Source of the DNA: an uncultured Christensenella sp.
GTDB taxonomy: Bacteria > Bacillota > Clostridia > Christensenellales > UBA3700
Assembly: GCA_910583735.1 (NCBI GenBank)
Contig: CAJTXS010000001.1
Coordinates: 168,059 to 232,058 of the forward strand
Direction of reading: 5' to 3'
DNA length: 64,000 bases
Shown piece by piece: positions 34,429-42,824 of this stretch. Under the pieces are notes generated by a model, which was not told where the DNA came from, made no database searches, and saw nothing but the letters and a program-made list of their open reading frames with translations. The number at the start of each line of letters is the position of its first letter. Position 1 is the first letter of the stretch. The position numbers and the translations under genes are program-made.

Positions 34429-36258
34429 ATGAGAAAAAAGAGTGTATCCATAGGCGGACAGGCAGTAATCGAGGGCGTTATGATGCGCGGCGAGCGCAGC
34501 ATGGCGACGGCTTGCCGCACAGAGAGCGGGGACATAACGGTTGAGAGCCGCTATATCAAGCCCGTTAAAGAAAAGAACGTATTGTTCCGCATTCCCGTTA
34601 TCCGCGGCGTGCTCAATTTCTTATCTTCGATGGTATCGGGCGTCAAGACGCTGATGCGCAGCGGTGAGGTGTTCGGCGAGGAAGAGGGCGAGCCGTCCAA
34701 GTTCGAGAAGTGGCTTGCCAAGACATTCAAGATAGACATCTACAGCGTAGTGATGTTTATATCGGTTATCCTTGGCGTAGTGCTTGCGGTAGGTCTGTTC
34801 GTATTTCTTCCTTTGCTCATACGCAGAGGAATAGAGTCGCTCATACCAGAGGCATTGGCGGGCTCTGTAGGCGTAACCGTGGGTATGAACTTTGCCGAAG
34901 GCGTAATAAGGCTGATAATATTCGTATTGTATATCGCGCTTACGTCTCTTATGAAAGATATAAGACGCACTTATATGTATCACGGAGCGGAGCATAAGAC
35001 TATCAACGCTTACGAGCACGATCTCCCGCTCACGGTTGAGAATGTGCAGAAGATGACTACGGTCCATGACAGGTGCGGCACCACGTTTATGGTGCTGATA
35101 ATGGTTATAGGCGTGTTGGTGCTCACCGTATGCGACCTCAATCTCATCTTTTCGCTGTCGGATAACTGGGCGCCCAAGCCGTTGCAGTTCCTTGCCGATT
35201 TCGGATGGCGATTGCTGCTCATGTTCCCCATAATGGGCATAAGCTACGAGCTGCTTAAGCTCATGGCTAAGTTCGACAACGTATTGGTCAGAGTGATTAA
35301 GGCGCCCGGGCTGTTGCTACAGAAGTTGACTACGCGTCAGCCCGACGACGCTATGGTAGAGGTTGCTATTAAGGCATTTAATACCGTGCTTGCCATGGAC
35401 GCAGACTCTACCGTGCCCGAACTCACTTTCGACACCAATATGCTCATGAAGAAAGCCCTGGAGGACCTCTCGGGATTGGTGAAAGAGGAGAGCGATTTGG
35501 ATTGGATGATATGCCATGTGACAGGGCTTAAACGCTCGCAGATTAAGTCGCAGACATACATCAAGCGCTCGCAATTCGAGAGACTTAAGGATATAGCCGT
35601 AAGGCGCGCTTCGGGCGAACCGCTGTGGCAGATAATAGGCTCTTGCAACTTCTACGGCTACGATATAGACATCGACGCTACGGTGCTGTGTCCCCGTCCC
35701 GAGACGGAAGAGCTGGTATGCGAGTCGCTTAAGCGCATAGGCGGCGGCGCGCGCATATTGGATATGTGCACGGGCAGCGGTTGCATAGCCGTTGCGGCGG
35801 CAAGTCTTACGGACGCTACGGTCGTAGCCGCCGATATATCCGCCGACGCGCTTAAGGTTGCGAGAGGCAATATAGATAAGTTTAATCTCGGCGACAGGGT
35901 AGAGCTCGTGCAAAGCGATATGTTCGCAAGTATCGAAGGCAAGTATGACTTGATTGTGTGCAATCCTCCGTATATCCCGTCCGGCGATATTGCCGGACTG
36001 GAGCGCGAGGTCAAGGATCACGAGCCGCTCAAGGCCCTCGACGGCGGAGAGGACGGGCTCGACTACTACAGGATATTGGCTATGGACGCCTCGGCGTATC
36101 TCGATAATGCGGGATATCTCGCTCTCGAGGTCGGCGCGGGTCAAGCGGGCGCCGTTAAAGAAATGCTCGCCGCAAGCTACGACGTAGAGATAATCAAAGA
36201 TATGCAGGGCGTCGAGCGCATTGTAATGGCGCGTCTTAAAGCAAAGGAGCAGCAATGA
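34429..36258 (+). CDS. prmC: Fusion of DUF1385 (YqhQ-like) membrane protein and PrmC release-factor methyltransferase
   Basis: A 609-residue two-domain protein. Residues 1 to about 325 are a YqhQ/DUF1385 membrane domain: start GGQAVIEGVMMRG (9-21), membrane helices near 105-130, 150-165, 210-230 and 270-290, and the conserved YHGAEHKTINAYE. Residues about 328-609 are PrmC, which methylates the Gln of the GGQ motif in release factors: a helical N-terminal domain, SAM motif ILDMCTGSGCIAVAAA, and the catalytic NPPY at 512-515. Such length and order mean a translational fusion without stop or frameshift. The methyltransferase would be tethered to the membrane. Its substrate gene prfA overlaps the stop by 4 nt. 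Confidence 0.93.
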   Translation: MRKKSVSIGGQAVIEGVMMRGERSMATACRTESGDITVESRYIKPVKEKNVLFRIPVIRGVLNFLSSMVSGVKTLMRSGEVFGEEEGEPSKFEKWLAKTFKIDIYSVVMFISVILGVVLAVGLFVFLPLLIRRGIESLIPEALAGSVGVTVGMNFAEGVIRLIIFVLYIALTSLMKDIRRTYMYHGAEHKTINAYEHDLPLTVENVQKMTTVHDRCGTTFMVLIMVIGVLVLTVCDLNLIFSLSDNWAPKPLQFLADFGWRLLLMFPIMGISYELLKLMAKFDNVLVRVIKAPGLLLQKLTTRQPDDAMVEVAIKAFNTVLAMDADSTVPELTFDTNMLMKKALEDLSGLVKEESDLDWMICHVTGLKRSQIKSQTYIKRSQFERLKDIAVRRASGEPLWQIIGSCNFYGYDIDIDATVLCPRPETEELVCESLKRIGGGARILDMCTGSGCIAVAAASLTDATVVAADISADALKVARGNIDKFNLGDRVELVQSDMFASIEGKYDLIVCNPPYIPSGDIAGLEREVKDHEPLKALDGGEDGLDYYRILAMDASAYLDNAGYLALEVGAGQAGAVKEMLAASYDVEIIKDMQGVERIVMARLKAKEQQ

Positions 36259-37325
36259 TAGATAAACTCAAGAGCATTGCAGACAGATACGCGCAGCTCT
36301 CGTCCTTGCTCTCAGACTCTTCAGTAATAGCCGATATGGATAAATGGAAGAAGTACGCCAAGGAGCACTCGGAGTGCGAGGCGGCAGCCGCGTTGTACGA
36401 TAGGTATGTCAAGCTCACGGGCGATATGAGCGAGTGCGAAGAGATTATCGCCGACGGCAGCGATGCCGAGCTCGTCGCTTTGGCTAAGGAAGATATCGAC
36501 AGACTTAGGAAGGACAAGGCGGCGCTCGAAGAAGAGATACGGGAGGCGTTGTTGCCGCAAGACCCCGACGACGGACGCAATGTTATTATAGAGATACGTT
36601 CGGGCGCCGGCGGCGAGGAAGCGGGACTGTTCGGCGCGGTGTTGCAACGTATGTATTGCAGATTTGCCGAGCGCATGCGCTGGAAGATAGAGCAGATGAG
36701 TATCAACGAGACCGACCTCGGCGGAGTAAAAGAGAGCGTCTTTATGATAAGCGGCAAGGGAGTATTCTCCATGCTCAAGTACGAGAGCGGCGTGCACAGA
36801 GTTCAGCGCGTGCCGCAGACGGAGTCGCAGGGCAGGATACACACATCCACCGTCACGGTCGCAGTGCTGCCCGAGGCAAAGGACGTAGACATAGAGCTTA
36901 ACGAGAGCGACATCAAGGTAGATACGTACCGCTCTTCGGGCGCGGGCGGACAGCACGTAAACAAGACGGAGTCGGCAATAAGGATGACTCATATCCCTAC
37001 GGGCATAGTTGTCGAGTGTCAGAACGAGCGCTCGCAGATTAAGAACAGGGAGACGGCTTACAGCGTGCTCAAGGCGAGACTGTACGACTACTACAAGTCC
37101 ATGGCGGACGACGAATACGCGCGCAATCGCCGCTCGCAGGTGGGTACGGGAGATAGGTCGGAGAGGATAAGGACGTACAATTATCCGCAAGGCAGAGTGA
37201 CCGACCACCGTATAGGAATGACGCTTTACTCGCTCGACGCATTTCTCGACGGCGATATTCTCGAGATGATTAAGGGATTGCAGATAGAAGACAGGAGAGC
37301 AAAACTTTCCGGCGGAGACGCCTGA
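36255..37325 (+). CDS. prfA: Peptide chain release factor 1
   Basis: RF1 reads UAA and UAG and triggers peptide release. The 356-residue product has the GGQ tripeptide at residues 231-233 inside GAGGQHVNKTESA, and the stop-codon recognition region holds the RF1-type tripeptide near residue 185 (the Pro-x-Thr pattern is seen as PQTES, preceded by HRVQRV). AAGGAG precedes the ATG, which overlaps the PrmC stop (ATGA). Co-expression with PrmC, which methylates its Gln233, is therefore ensured. Confidence 0.97.
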   Translation: MIDKLKSIADRYAQLSSLLSDSSVIADMDKWKKYAKEHSECEAAAALYDRYVKLTGDMSECEEIIADGSDAELVALAKEDIDRLRKDKAALEEEIREALLPQDPDDGRNVIIEIRSGAGGEEAGLFGAVLQRMYCRFAERMRWKIEQMSINETDLGGVKESVFMISGKGVFSMLKYESGVHRVQRVPQTESQGRIHTSTVTVAVLPEAKDVDIELNESDIKVDTYRSSGAGGQHVNKTESAIRMTHIPTGIVVECQNERSQIKNRETAYSVLKARLYDYYKSMADDEYARNRRSQVGTGDRSERIRTYNYPQGRVTDHRIGMTLYSLDAFLDGDILEMIKGLQIEDRRAKLSGGDA

Positions 37326-37338
37326 GGAGACTATATAG

Positions 37339-38742
37339 ATGATTAGATTGGACAAGCACAGGAATGTACTTACTGATACCACGTGGTATCCCACATTGCA
37401 AGACGTAAAAGAGCCTAACCTCTACAGAGAGATTTTCGATTACGACAGCGTGCCCAAGACGGCGTTCAACTTCAGAAATACGCCCATGGACATGCCCGAT
37501 AAGATATGGCTTACGGATACGACTTTCAGAGACGGGCAGCAGTCTACTTCTCCCTTTACGGTAGAGCAGATCAAGCACCTTTATAAACTTATGCACAAGC
37601 TGGGCGGCAAGAACGGCATGATCAGACAGAGCGAGTTCTTTCTCTATACGGATAAGGACCGCAAGGCTGTAGAGGCGTGCAGAGAGCTCGGCTACGAGTT
37701 TCCCGAGATTACCAGCTGGATAAGAGCCAATAAGGACGATTTCGACCTTGTCAAGTCTATGGGCATAAGAGAGACGGGCATACTCGTGAGCTGCTCGGAT
37801 TACCATATATTTAAGAAGATGCACATGACTCGCAGAGAGGCGGCGGATAAATATCTCGGTATAATCAAGTCGGCGCTCGATATGGGCATCGTGCCTCGCT
37901 GCCACTTCGAGGACATAACGAGAGCGGATTTCTACGGCTTCGTCGTACCATTTGCGCGCGAACTCATGAAGCTGTCAAAAGAGGCGGGTATACCTATTAA
38001 GATTAGGGCGTGCGATACGCTCGGCTACGGCATAAGCTATCCCGGCGCGACTCTTCCTCGCTCCGTTCCCGGCATAATTGCGGGACTTAAGTATTATGCG
38101 GAGGTGCCCAGCGCTCAACTCGAGTGGCACGGACACAACGACTTTTATAAGGTGGTTACCAATTCCGCTACGGCATGGCTTTACGGCTGCGCTTCCGTCA
38201 ACTGCTCGCTGCTCGGCATAGGCGAGCGCACGGGCAATTGTCCTTTGGAGGCAATGGTCATCGAGTATACCTCGCTCAAGGGCAAGACGGGTGGCATGGA
38301 TATCTCCGTGATTACCGATATCGCCGATTACTTCGAGAGAGAGATGGGCTACTCGATACCGCCTCGCACTCCTTTCGTGGGACGCAATTTCAATACTACG
38401 AGAGCGGGCGTACATGCGGACGGCTTGCTTAAGGACGTGGAGATATACAATATCTTCAATACGGAGAAGCTCCTCAACCGCGTGCCGTTGGTTGCCGTGG
38501 ACAGTCACAGCGGACTTGCGGGCATCGCATATTGGATTAACGGATATTACAAGGTGCCCAAGGACAGGGAGATTGACAAGAAGCACGCTGTCGTAGCGGC
38601 TATGAAAGATGTCATAGACGGATTATACGCCAAGGGCAGGAATACCTGTATGGGCGACGAGGAGATGGATGACATACTCCGCAATATAGATTCTAAATTA
38701 CATAAAAAGCTGCAAGATGCGGTTATCGGCGAGGATTATTGA
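37339..38742 (+). CDS. Predicted Re-citrate synthase (HMGL/isopropylmalate-synthase family)
   Basis: A 467-residue enzyme of the DRE-TIM metallolyase family. The metal/acid motif is DTTFRDGQQ (about 60-68), and the later ligands are in LEWHGHNDF (about 257-265). The whole run PRCHFEDITRADFYGFVVPF followed by RACDTLGYG, and the N-terminal extension PNLYREIFDYDSVPK, match what I recall of the Re-citrate synthase of Clostridium kluyveri rather than LeuA or homocitrate synthase. It lacks the LeuA C-terminal regulatory domain. If right, it condenses oxaloacetate and acetyl-CoA with Re stereochemistry for glutamate synthesis in anaerobes lacking GltA. GAGGAGA precedes ATG 37339. It lies in a run prfA-this gene-thrC. 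Confidence 0.72.
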   Translation: MIRLDKHRNVLTDTTWYPTLQDVKEPNLYREIFDYDSVPKTAFNFRNTPMDMPDKIWLTDTTFRDGQQSTSPFTVEQIKHLYKLMHKLGGKNGMIRQSEFFLYTDKDRKAVEACRELGYEFPEITSWIRANKDDFDLVKSMGIRETGILVSCSDYHIFKKMHMTRREAADKYLGIIKSALDMGIVPRCHFEDITRADFYGFVVPFARELMKLSKEAGIPIKIRACDTLGYGISYPGATLPRSVPGIIAGLKYYAEVPSAQLEWHGHNDFYKVVTNSATAWLYGCASVNCSLLGIGERTGNCPLEAMVIEYTSLKGKTGGMDISVITDIADYFEREMGYSIPPRTPFVGRNFNTTRAGVHADGLLKDVEIYNIFNTEKLLNRVPLVAVDSHSGLAGIAYWINGYYKVPKDREIDKKHAVVAAMKDVIDGLYAKGRNTCMGDEEMDDILRNIDSKLHKKLQDAVIGEDY

Positions 38743-38744
38743 TT

Positions 38745-40223
38745 ATGAATTACATCAGCACCAGGAACAAAAACATCGTGCGCACGGCTGCGCAGGCAAT
38801 AGTAGAGGGCATCGCGCCCGACGGCGGATTATACGTGCCCCAGTCTTTCCCCACGCTTGACGCCAAGGAGTGGGAAGAGCTGTATGCAATGGATTACAAC
38901 GGCAGGGCGGCGTATGTGCTGTCCAAATTCCTCGACGGCTATACGCTCGAGGAGCTTAGCGATTACACTCAAGACGCTTATGCCAGATTTTACGGCGACG
39001 ACCCCTGTCCGCTCACGGCTCTCGGAGACGGACTGTATGTGCTCGAACTGTGGCACGGTCCCACATGCGCGTTCAAGGATATGGCGCTTACGGTGCTTCC
39101 TCACTTGCTTACCGCAGGCAGGCGCAAGATAGGCGCTAAGGACAAGACGCTTATCCTTACCGCTACATCGGGCGATACGGGCAAGGCGGCTATGGAAGGC
39201 TTTAAGGACGTCGACGGTACGGATATCATAGTTTTCTATCCTTCCGAGGGCGTGTCCGATATGCAGCGCAGACAGATGATTACGCAGGCGGGCGAAAATG
39301 TGCACGTATGCGCTATAGACGGCAACTTCGACGATGCGCAGACGGCTGTCAAGAGTATATTCACATCTTCGGAGATGGCGGACAAGCTCGCCAAGGACGG
39401 ATATAAGCTGTCCTCCGCCAACAGCATCAACTGGGGCAGACTTGCGCCGCAGATAGCGTATTACATATCCGCGTATTGCGACCTTGTGAGCTCGGGCAAG
39501 ATTAAGTTCGGCGACAAGGTAGACTTCTGTGTGCCTACGGGCAACTTCGGCGATATACTCGCGGCTTACTACGCTATGCGCATGGGTATGCCTGTCGGTA
39601 AACTCATCTGCGCGTCCAACAGCAATAAGGTCCTTACGGATTTCTTCTCGAGCGGCGTATACGATACGGGCAGACAGTTCTACAAGACGGTCAGTCCATC
39701 CATGGATATCTTGGTTTCGTCCAATCTCGAGAGACTCCTCTTTGAGATAAGCGGAAGAGACGACGCGCTCACGGCTGAGAGGATGGCGGCGCTCAAGAGC
39801 TGCGGCAAGTACTCGATAAGCAAAGAGGAGTTAGAGACACTGCGCTCCCTCTTCGACGCGGGTTACACCGACGAGCAGGGCACATTCGATACCATATCCG
39901 AGGTGTACGGCGATTACGGTTATCTTGTAGACCCTCACACGGCGGTAGCGTTCGGCGTATATAATAATTGTAAGAGCGACAGACCTTGCGTGATAGTGTC
40001 TACCGCCAATCCCTACAAGTTCCCCGCAGATGTATACGAGGCTGTGTCGGGCGAGAGGGTGAGCGACGCGTATGCCGCGGCGGATAAGCTGTGCGCTTTG
40101 ACGGGCGAGGATATACCTCAGCCGCTAAGCAATCTCGCGAGCAAGCAGGTAAGATTTACGGGCTCTATCGCGCGCGAGGCGATAGCGGACGAGGTCTTGG
40201 GATATATACGCGGCAAGGCTTGA
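38745..40223 (+). CDS. thrC: Threonine synthase
   Basis: The PLP enzyme that converts O-phosphohomoserine to threonine. The 492-residue length and the N terminus (YISTRNKNIVRTAAQAIVEG, APDGGLYVP) mark the long bacterial/fungal subtype. The PLP-binding Lys is residue 111 in HGPTCAFKDMAL, followed by LTATSGDTGKAA and the phosphate-binding VPTGNFGDILAA. ATG 38745 is chosen over TTG 38739, with GAGG 10 nt upstream. Homoserine comes from hom, encoded 30 kb away. It may be in the same transcript as the citrate synthase-like gene, 2 nt before. Confidence 0.96.
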   Translation: MNYISTRNKNIVRTAAQAIVEGIAPDGGLYVPQSFPTLDAKEWEELYAMDYNGRAAYVLSKFLDGYTLEELSDYTQDAYARFYGDDPCPLTALGDGLYVLELWHGPTCAFKDMALTVLPHLLTAGRRKIGAKDKTLILTATSGDTGKAAMEGFKDVDGTDIIVFYPSEGVSDMQRRQMITQAGENVHVCAIDGNFDDAQTAVKSIFTSSEMADKLAKDGYKLSSANSINWGRLAPQIAYYISAYCDLVSSGKIKFGDKVDFCVPTGNFGDILAAYYAMRMGMPVGKLICASNSNKVLTDFFSSGVYDTGRQFYKTVSPSMDILVSSNLERLLFEISGRDDALTAERMAALKSCGKYSISKEELETLRSLFDAGYTDEQGTFDTISEVYGDYGYLVDPHTAVAFGVYNNCKSDRPCVIVSTANPYKFPADVYEAVSGERVSDAYAAADKLCALTGEDIPQPLSNLASKQVRFTGSIAREAIADEVLGYIRGKA

Positions 40224-40248
40224 TTTTCTCGCGCGTATATTATATTGT
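40220..40248 (+). promoter_or_regulatory. Predicted promoter of galU overlapping the thrC stop
   Basis: TTGATT (40220-40225), 17 bp spacer, TATTGT (40243-40248). The TGA in the -35 box is the thrC stop codon. The predicted leader of about 19 nt contains GAGGGGG. Confidence 0.45.
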
Positions 40249-40273
40249 AAATATATAAGAGGGGGTTAGCGAT

Positions 40274-41161
40274 ATGAACAAGGTGCGTAAGGCGGTTATA
40301 CCCGCCGCGGGATTCGGTACGAGATTTCTTCCGGCGACCAAGGCGATACCTAAGGAGATGTTACCGATAGTAGACATACCTACTTTGCAATATATTGTGG
40401 AGGAGGTAGTTAACAGCGGTATAACGGAGATAATCATCATTCTCGGTAAGAACAAGAAGTGTATAGAGGACCACTTCGATATTTCGGTGGAACTCGAGCA
40501 ACTTTTGATCAAGACGGGCAAGAAGGAATATCTGTCTCGCATGCGCGCAATCTCCGATATGGCGCATATACATTATGTCAGACAGAAGGAGATGAACGGC
40601 TCTGCATTCGCGGTTATGGAGGCGGAGGCGTTTATCGGCAACGAGCCTTTTGCCGTAGTATTCGGCGACGACGTGATGTACACCAAGGAGACGTCCGACG
40701 GCAGGACGGGGCTCAAGCAGTTGATTGACGCCTATTATAATACGGGCAAGACCGTTATAGGCTGTCAGACCGTGCCTAAGGAAGAGGCTGTAAAGTACGG
40801 CGTAGTCGCCCCGGGAGCGGTCAAGGGCAGATATACTCTTATCAACGACATTATCGAGAAGCCTTCTTTGGAGCAACTTCCGTCCCAGCTTGCCAGTATG
40901 GGCAGATTCGTATTCACCCCCGACGTGTTCGATATAATTCGCACTCTCGAGCCGCGCGGCAACGGCGAGACATATCTTACCGACGCCATACAGGTCTTGG
41001 CTAAGACGACGGGAGCATATGCTTACGATATGGAAGGCTTGCGCTATGACGTAGGCGATAAGTTCGGATTTATACAGGCGACGATAGAGTATGCGCTTCG
41101 CAACAGGGAGCTTTCGCCTAAGTTGAGCAAGTATATTAAGGATTTGGCAGGGCACATTTAA
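40274..41161 (+). CDS. galU: UTP--glucose-1-phosphate uridylyltransferase
   Basis: Makes UDP-glucose from UTP and glucose-1-phosphate for cell-wall polymers and glycolipids. The 295-residue product has the nucleotidyltransferase signature PAAGFGTRFLPATK (10-23), KEMLPIVD, the GDD metal site in VVFGDDVMY, and the C-terminal YDVGDKFGF, all typical of bacterial GalU. A strong GAGGGGG stands before the ATG. Confidence 0.96.
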   Translation: MNKVRKAVIPAAGFGTRFLPATKAIPKEMLPIVDIPTLQYIVEEVVNSGITEIIIILGKNKKCIEDHFDISVELEQLLIKTGKKEYLSRMRAISDMAHIHYVRQKEMNGSAFAVMEAEAFIGNEPFAVVFGDDVMYTKETSDGRTGLKQLIDAYYNTGKTVIGCQTVPKEEAVKYGVVAPGAVKGRYTLINDIIEKPSLEQLPSQLASMGRFVFTPDVFDIIRTLEPRGNGETYLTDAIQVLAKTTGAYAYDMEGLRYDVGDKFGFIQATIEYALRNRELSPKLSKYIKDLAGHI

Positions 41162-41180
41162 TCATCGATTACGCAATTGC

Positions 41181-41207
41181 GACGCGGGGCAACTCGCGTC
41201 TTTTTTT
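41181..41207 (+). terminator. Terminator of galU
   Basis: Stem GACGCG/CGCGTC with extra G-T pairing, followed by seven T. It begins 20 nt after the galU stop. The 240 bases from here to dinB hold only a 16-bp palindrome TGCTATGC/GCATAGCA at 41392-41407. Confidence 0.8.
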
Positions 41208-41447
41208 ATAGCATTGCGCGTTATTCCGCAATATGATTGCATGTCGGAGCGGGCTGTTTTTATGCAAATAATTTAATAGCTATTATCGTCAATCTTGCGC
41301 CGAATTATCGCCCGGTCGATTGTTATATTATATAGGTATAGAATAATCGCATTTAATTACATGGCAGAGCATAAAGCTGCGAGATAACTGTTGCTATGCG
41401 CATAGCATTATATAATACATTGCTTTCCGCGCCATAAATATAACAGT

Positions 41448-42692
41448 CTACTTTTTGAATGGTATATATCCGTCGTCGTCTCCGTCCTCGAGGTCGTAAC
41501 AGAGCACGGCATCCTTAATGGAAGATGCATACTTAATGGAGTTAAAGCCGTATTTTGAGCGTATCTTGTCAATGGTTTTATCCAGTCGCTCTATTCGCTC
41601 GTCGGCTTGCGGATTGTCGAACATGTTCAGTTGCACGCCCGCGCTCTCGTTTGTGAGGGAGAAAGCCGCCACGCCTATTCCTCTTAGCGGCAGGTCTCTT
41701 TCGGGATTGTAGCACTTGTCGAGCAGAGCTGCGGCGTACTCTCTGAGCTTGGCGCTGTTGTGCGTGGGCGAGGGGATTACCGCCTGCTTAGACATGTGCG
41801 TTAGGTCGTTGTATCTTAGAGACAGCGATACGCCTTGAGCGAAGTATCCTCCCTTGCGCAGTCGTCCCGCTATTGTTTCGCACAGCATTGATATTACCGA
41901 TACGCACTCGTCCTTATCCGATACGTCGCGCGGCATAGTGGTGGAGTTGCCCACGCTCTTGTGCACGGTGCCGTTGTAGTATTCTCTTACGTCAGAGCTC
42001 TCTTCGCCCATTGCGTAAGAGCGCAACTTGTCGCCGTTTATGCCGAACTTGGCTCTGAGCACTCCGATATCCGTATTGGCAAGGTCGCCTATTGTATTTA
42101 CGCCCATAGATTGCAGCTTTGCCTGCGTCTTTTTGCCTATCATCAGCAGCTCGCCCACGGGCAGCGGCCATATTGTTTGCTTAAAGTCGTCCTTGCTTAT
42201 TACGGTGGTCGCGTCGGGCTTCTTCATATCCGAGCCCAATTTAGCGAATACTTTTGTGAACGACACGCCCACAGACACCGTTATACCTATCTCTCGCTTT
42301 ACGCGCTCGCGTATCTTGTCGGCTATCTCTTTGCCGCTGCCCATGAGTTTAAGCGAGCCTGTCACGTCCAGCCAGCACTCATCTATACCGAAAGGCTCCA
42401 CTTTGTCGGTATACTGCGTGTATATGTCGAATATCTTATCGGATATTTCCACATATTTTTCAAAGTGCGGCGGCACGAGCACGAGGTTAGGGCATTTCGA
42501 CATGGCGGAGTGTATCGTCTCGGCGGTCTTTACGCCGTAGCTCTTAGCCAGCTCGTTTTTTGCAAGTACTATGCCGTGTCTCTTTGCGGGGTCGCCGCAT
42601 ACGGCTACGGCTTTTCCTTTAAGCGAGCTATCGAGCATACATTCTACCGATGCGTAGAAGTTATTGGCGTCGCAGTGCAGTATCGTCCTCAT
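41448..42692 (-). CDS. dinB: DNA polymerase IV (Y family)
   Basis: An error-prone translesion polymerase of 414 residues. The first catalytic Asp is in LHCDANNFYASVE (D8), with the second acidic pair in FGIDECWLDVT (about 98-108). The thumb domain has GIGKKTQAKL-like helix-hairpin-helix (seen as MIGKKTQAKLQSMGV), and the little-finger domain is the C-terminal third. The frame extends 30 codons upstream, but ATG 42692 is the family start. TATAAT lies 7 nt before it with no Shine-Dalgarno sequence, predicting a leaderless mRNA. An inverted TTCGC/GCGAA pair (42713-42730) sits where a repressor could act, but it is not a canonical LexA box. Confidence 0.94.
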   Translation of the reverse strand: MRTILHCDANNFYASVECMLDSSLKGKAVAVCGDPAKRHGIVLAKNELAKSYGVKTAETIHSAMSKCPNLVLVPPHFEKYVEISDKIFDIYTQYTDKVEPFGIDECWLDVTGSLKLMGSGKEIADKIRERVKREIGITVSVGVSFTKVFAKLGSDMKKPDATTVISKDDFKQTIWPLPVGELLMIGKKTQAKLQSMGVNTIGDLANTDIGVLRAKFGINGDKLRSYAMGEESSDVREYYNGTVHKSVGNSTTMPRDVSDKDECVSVISMLCETIAGRLRKGGYFAQGVSLSLRYNDLTHMSKQAVIPSPTHNSAKLREYAAALLDKCYNPERDLPLRGIGVAAFSLTNESAGVQLNMFDNPQADERIERLDKTIDKIRSKYGFNSIKYASSIKDAVLCYDLEDGDDDGYIPFKK

Positions 42693-42699
42693 ACATTGT

Positions 42700-42705
42700 A
42701 TTATA
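42700..42705 (-). promoter_or_regulatory. dinB -10 box, 7 nt before the ATG
   Basis: TATAAT on the minus strand at 42705-42700. No good -35 is seen at 16-18 bp. Confidence 0.45.
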
Positions 42706-42787
42706 CTCTCATTTCGCACAGATAAGCGAATATAATTACGTAAATTTGCACAATCGAAGTTAGCTTCTATGAAATATTGCATAATAA

Positions 42788-42816
42788 TTGAGATTTTTCA
42801 AGGTCTATGTTATAAT
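42788..42816 (+). promoter_or_regulatory. Promoter of the 1056-residue lipoprotein gene, -10 box 8 nt before the ATG
   Basis: TTGAGA (42788-42793), 17 bp spacer, TATAAT (42811-42816). The ATG at 42825 follows after 8 nt, so the predicted leader is only 2 nt. Confidence 0.65.
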
Positions 42817-42824
42817 CATTGCAT

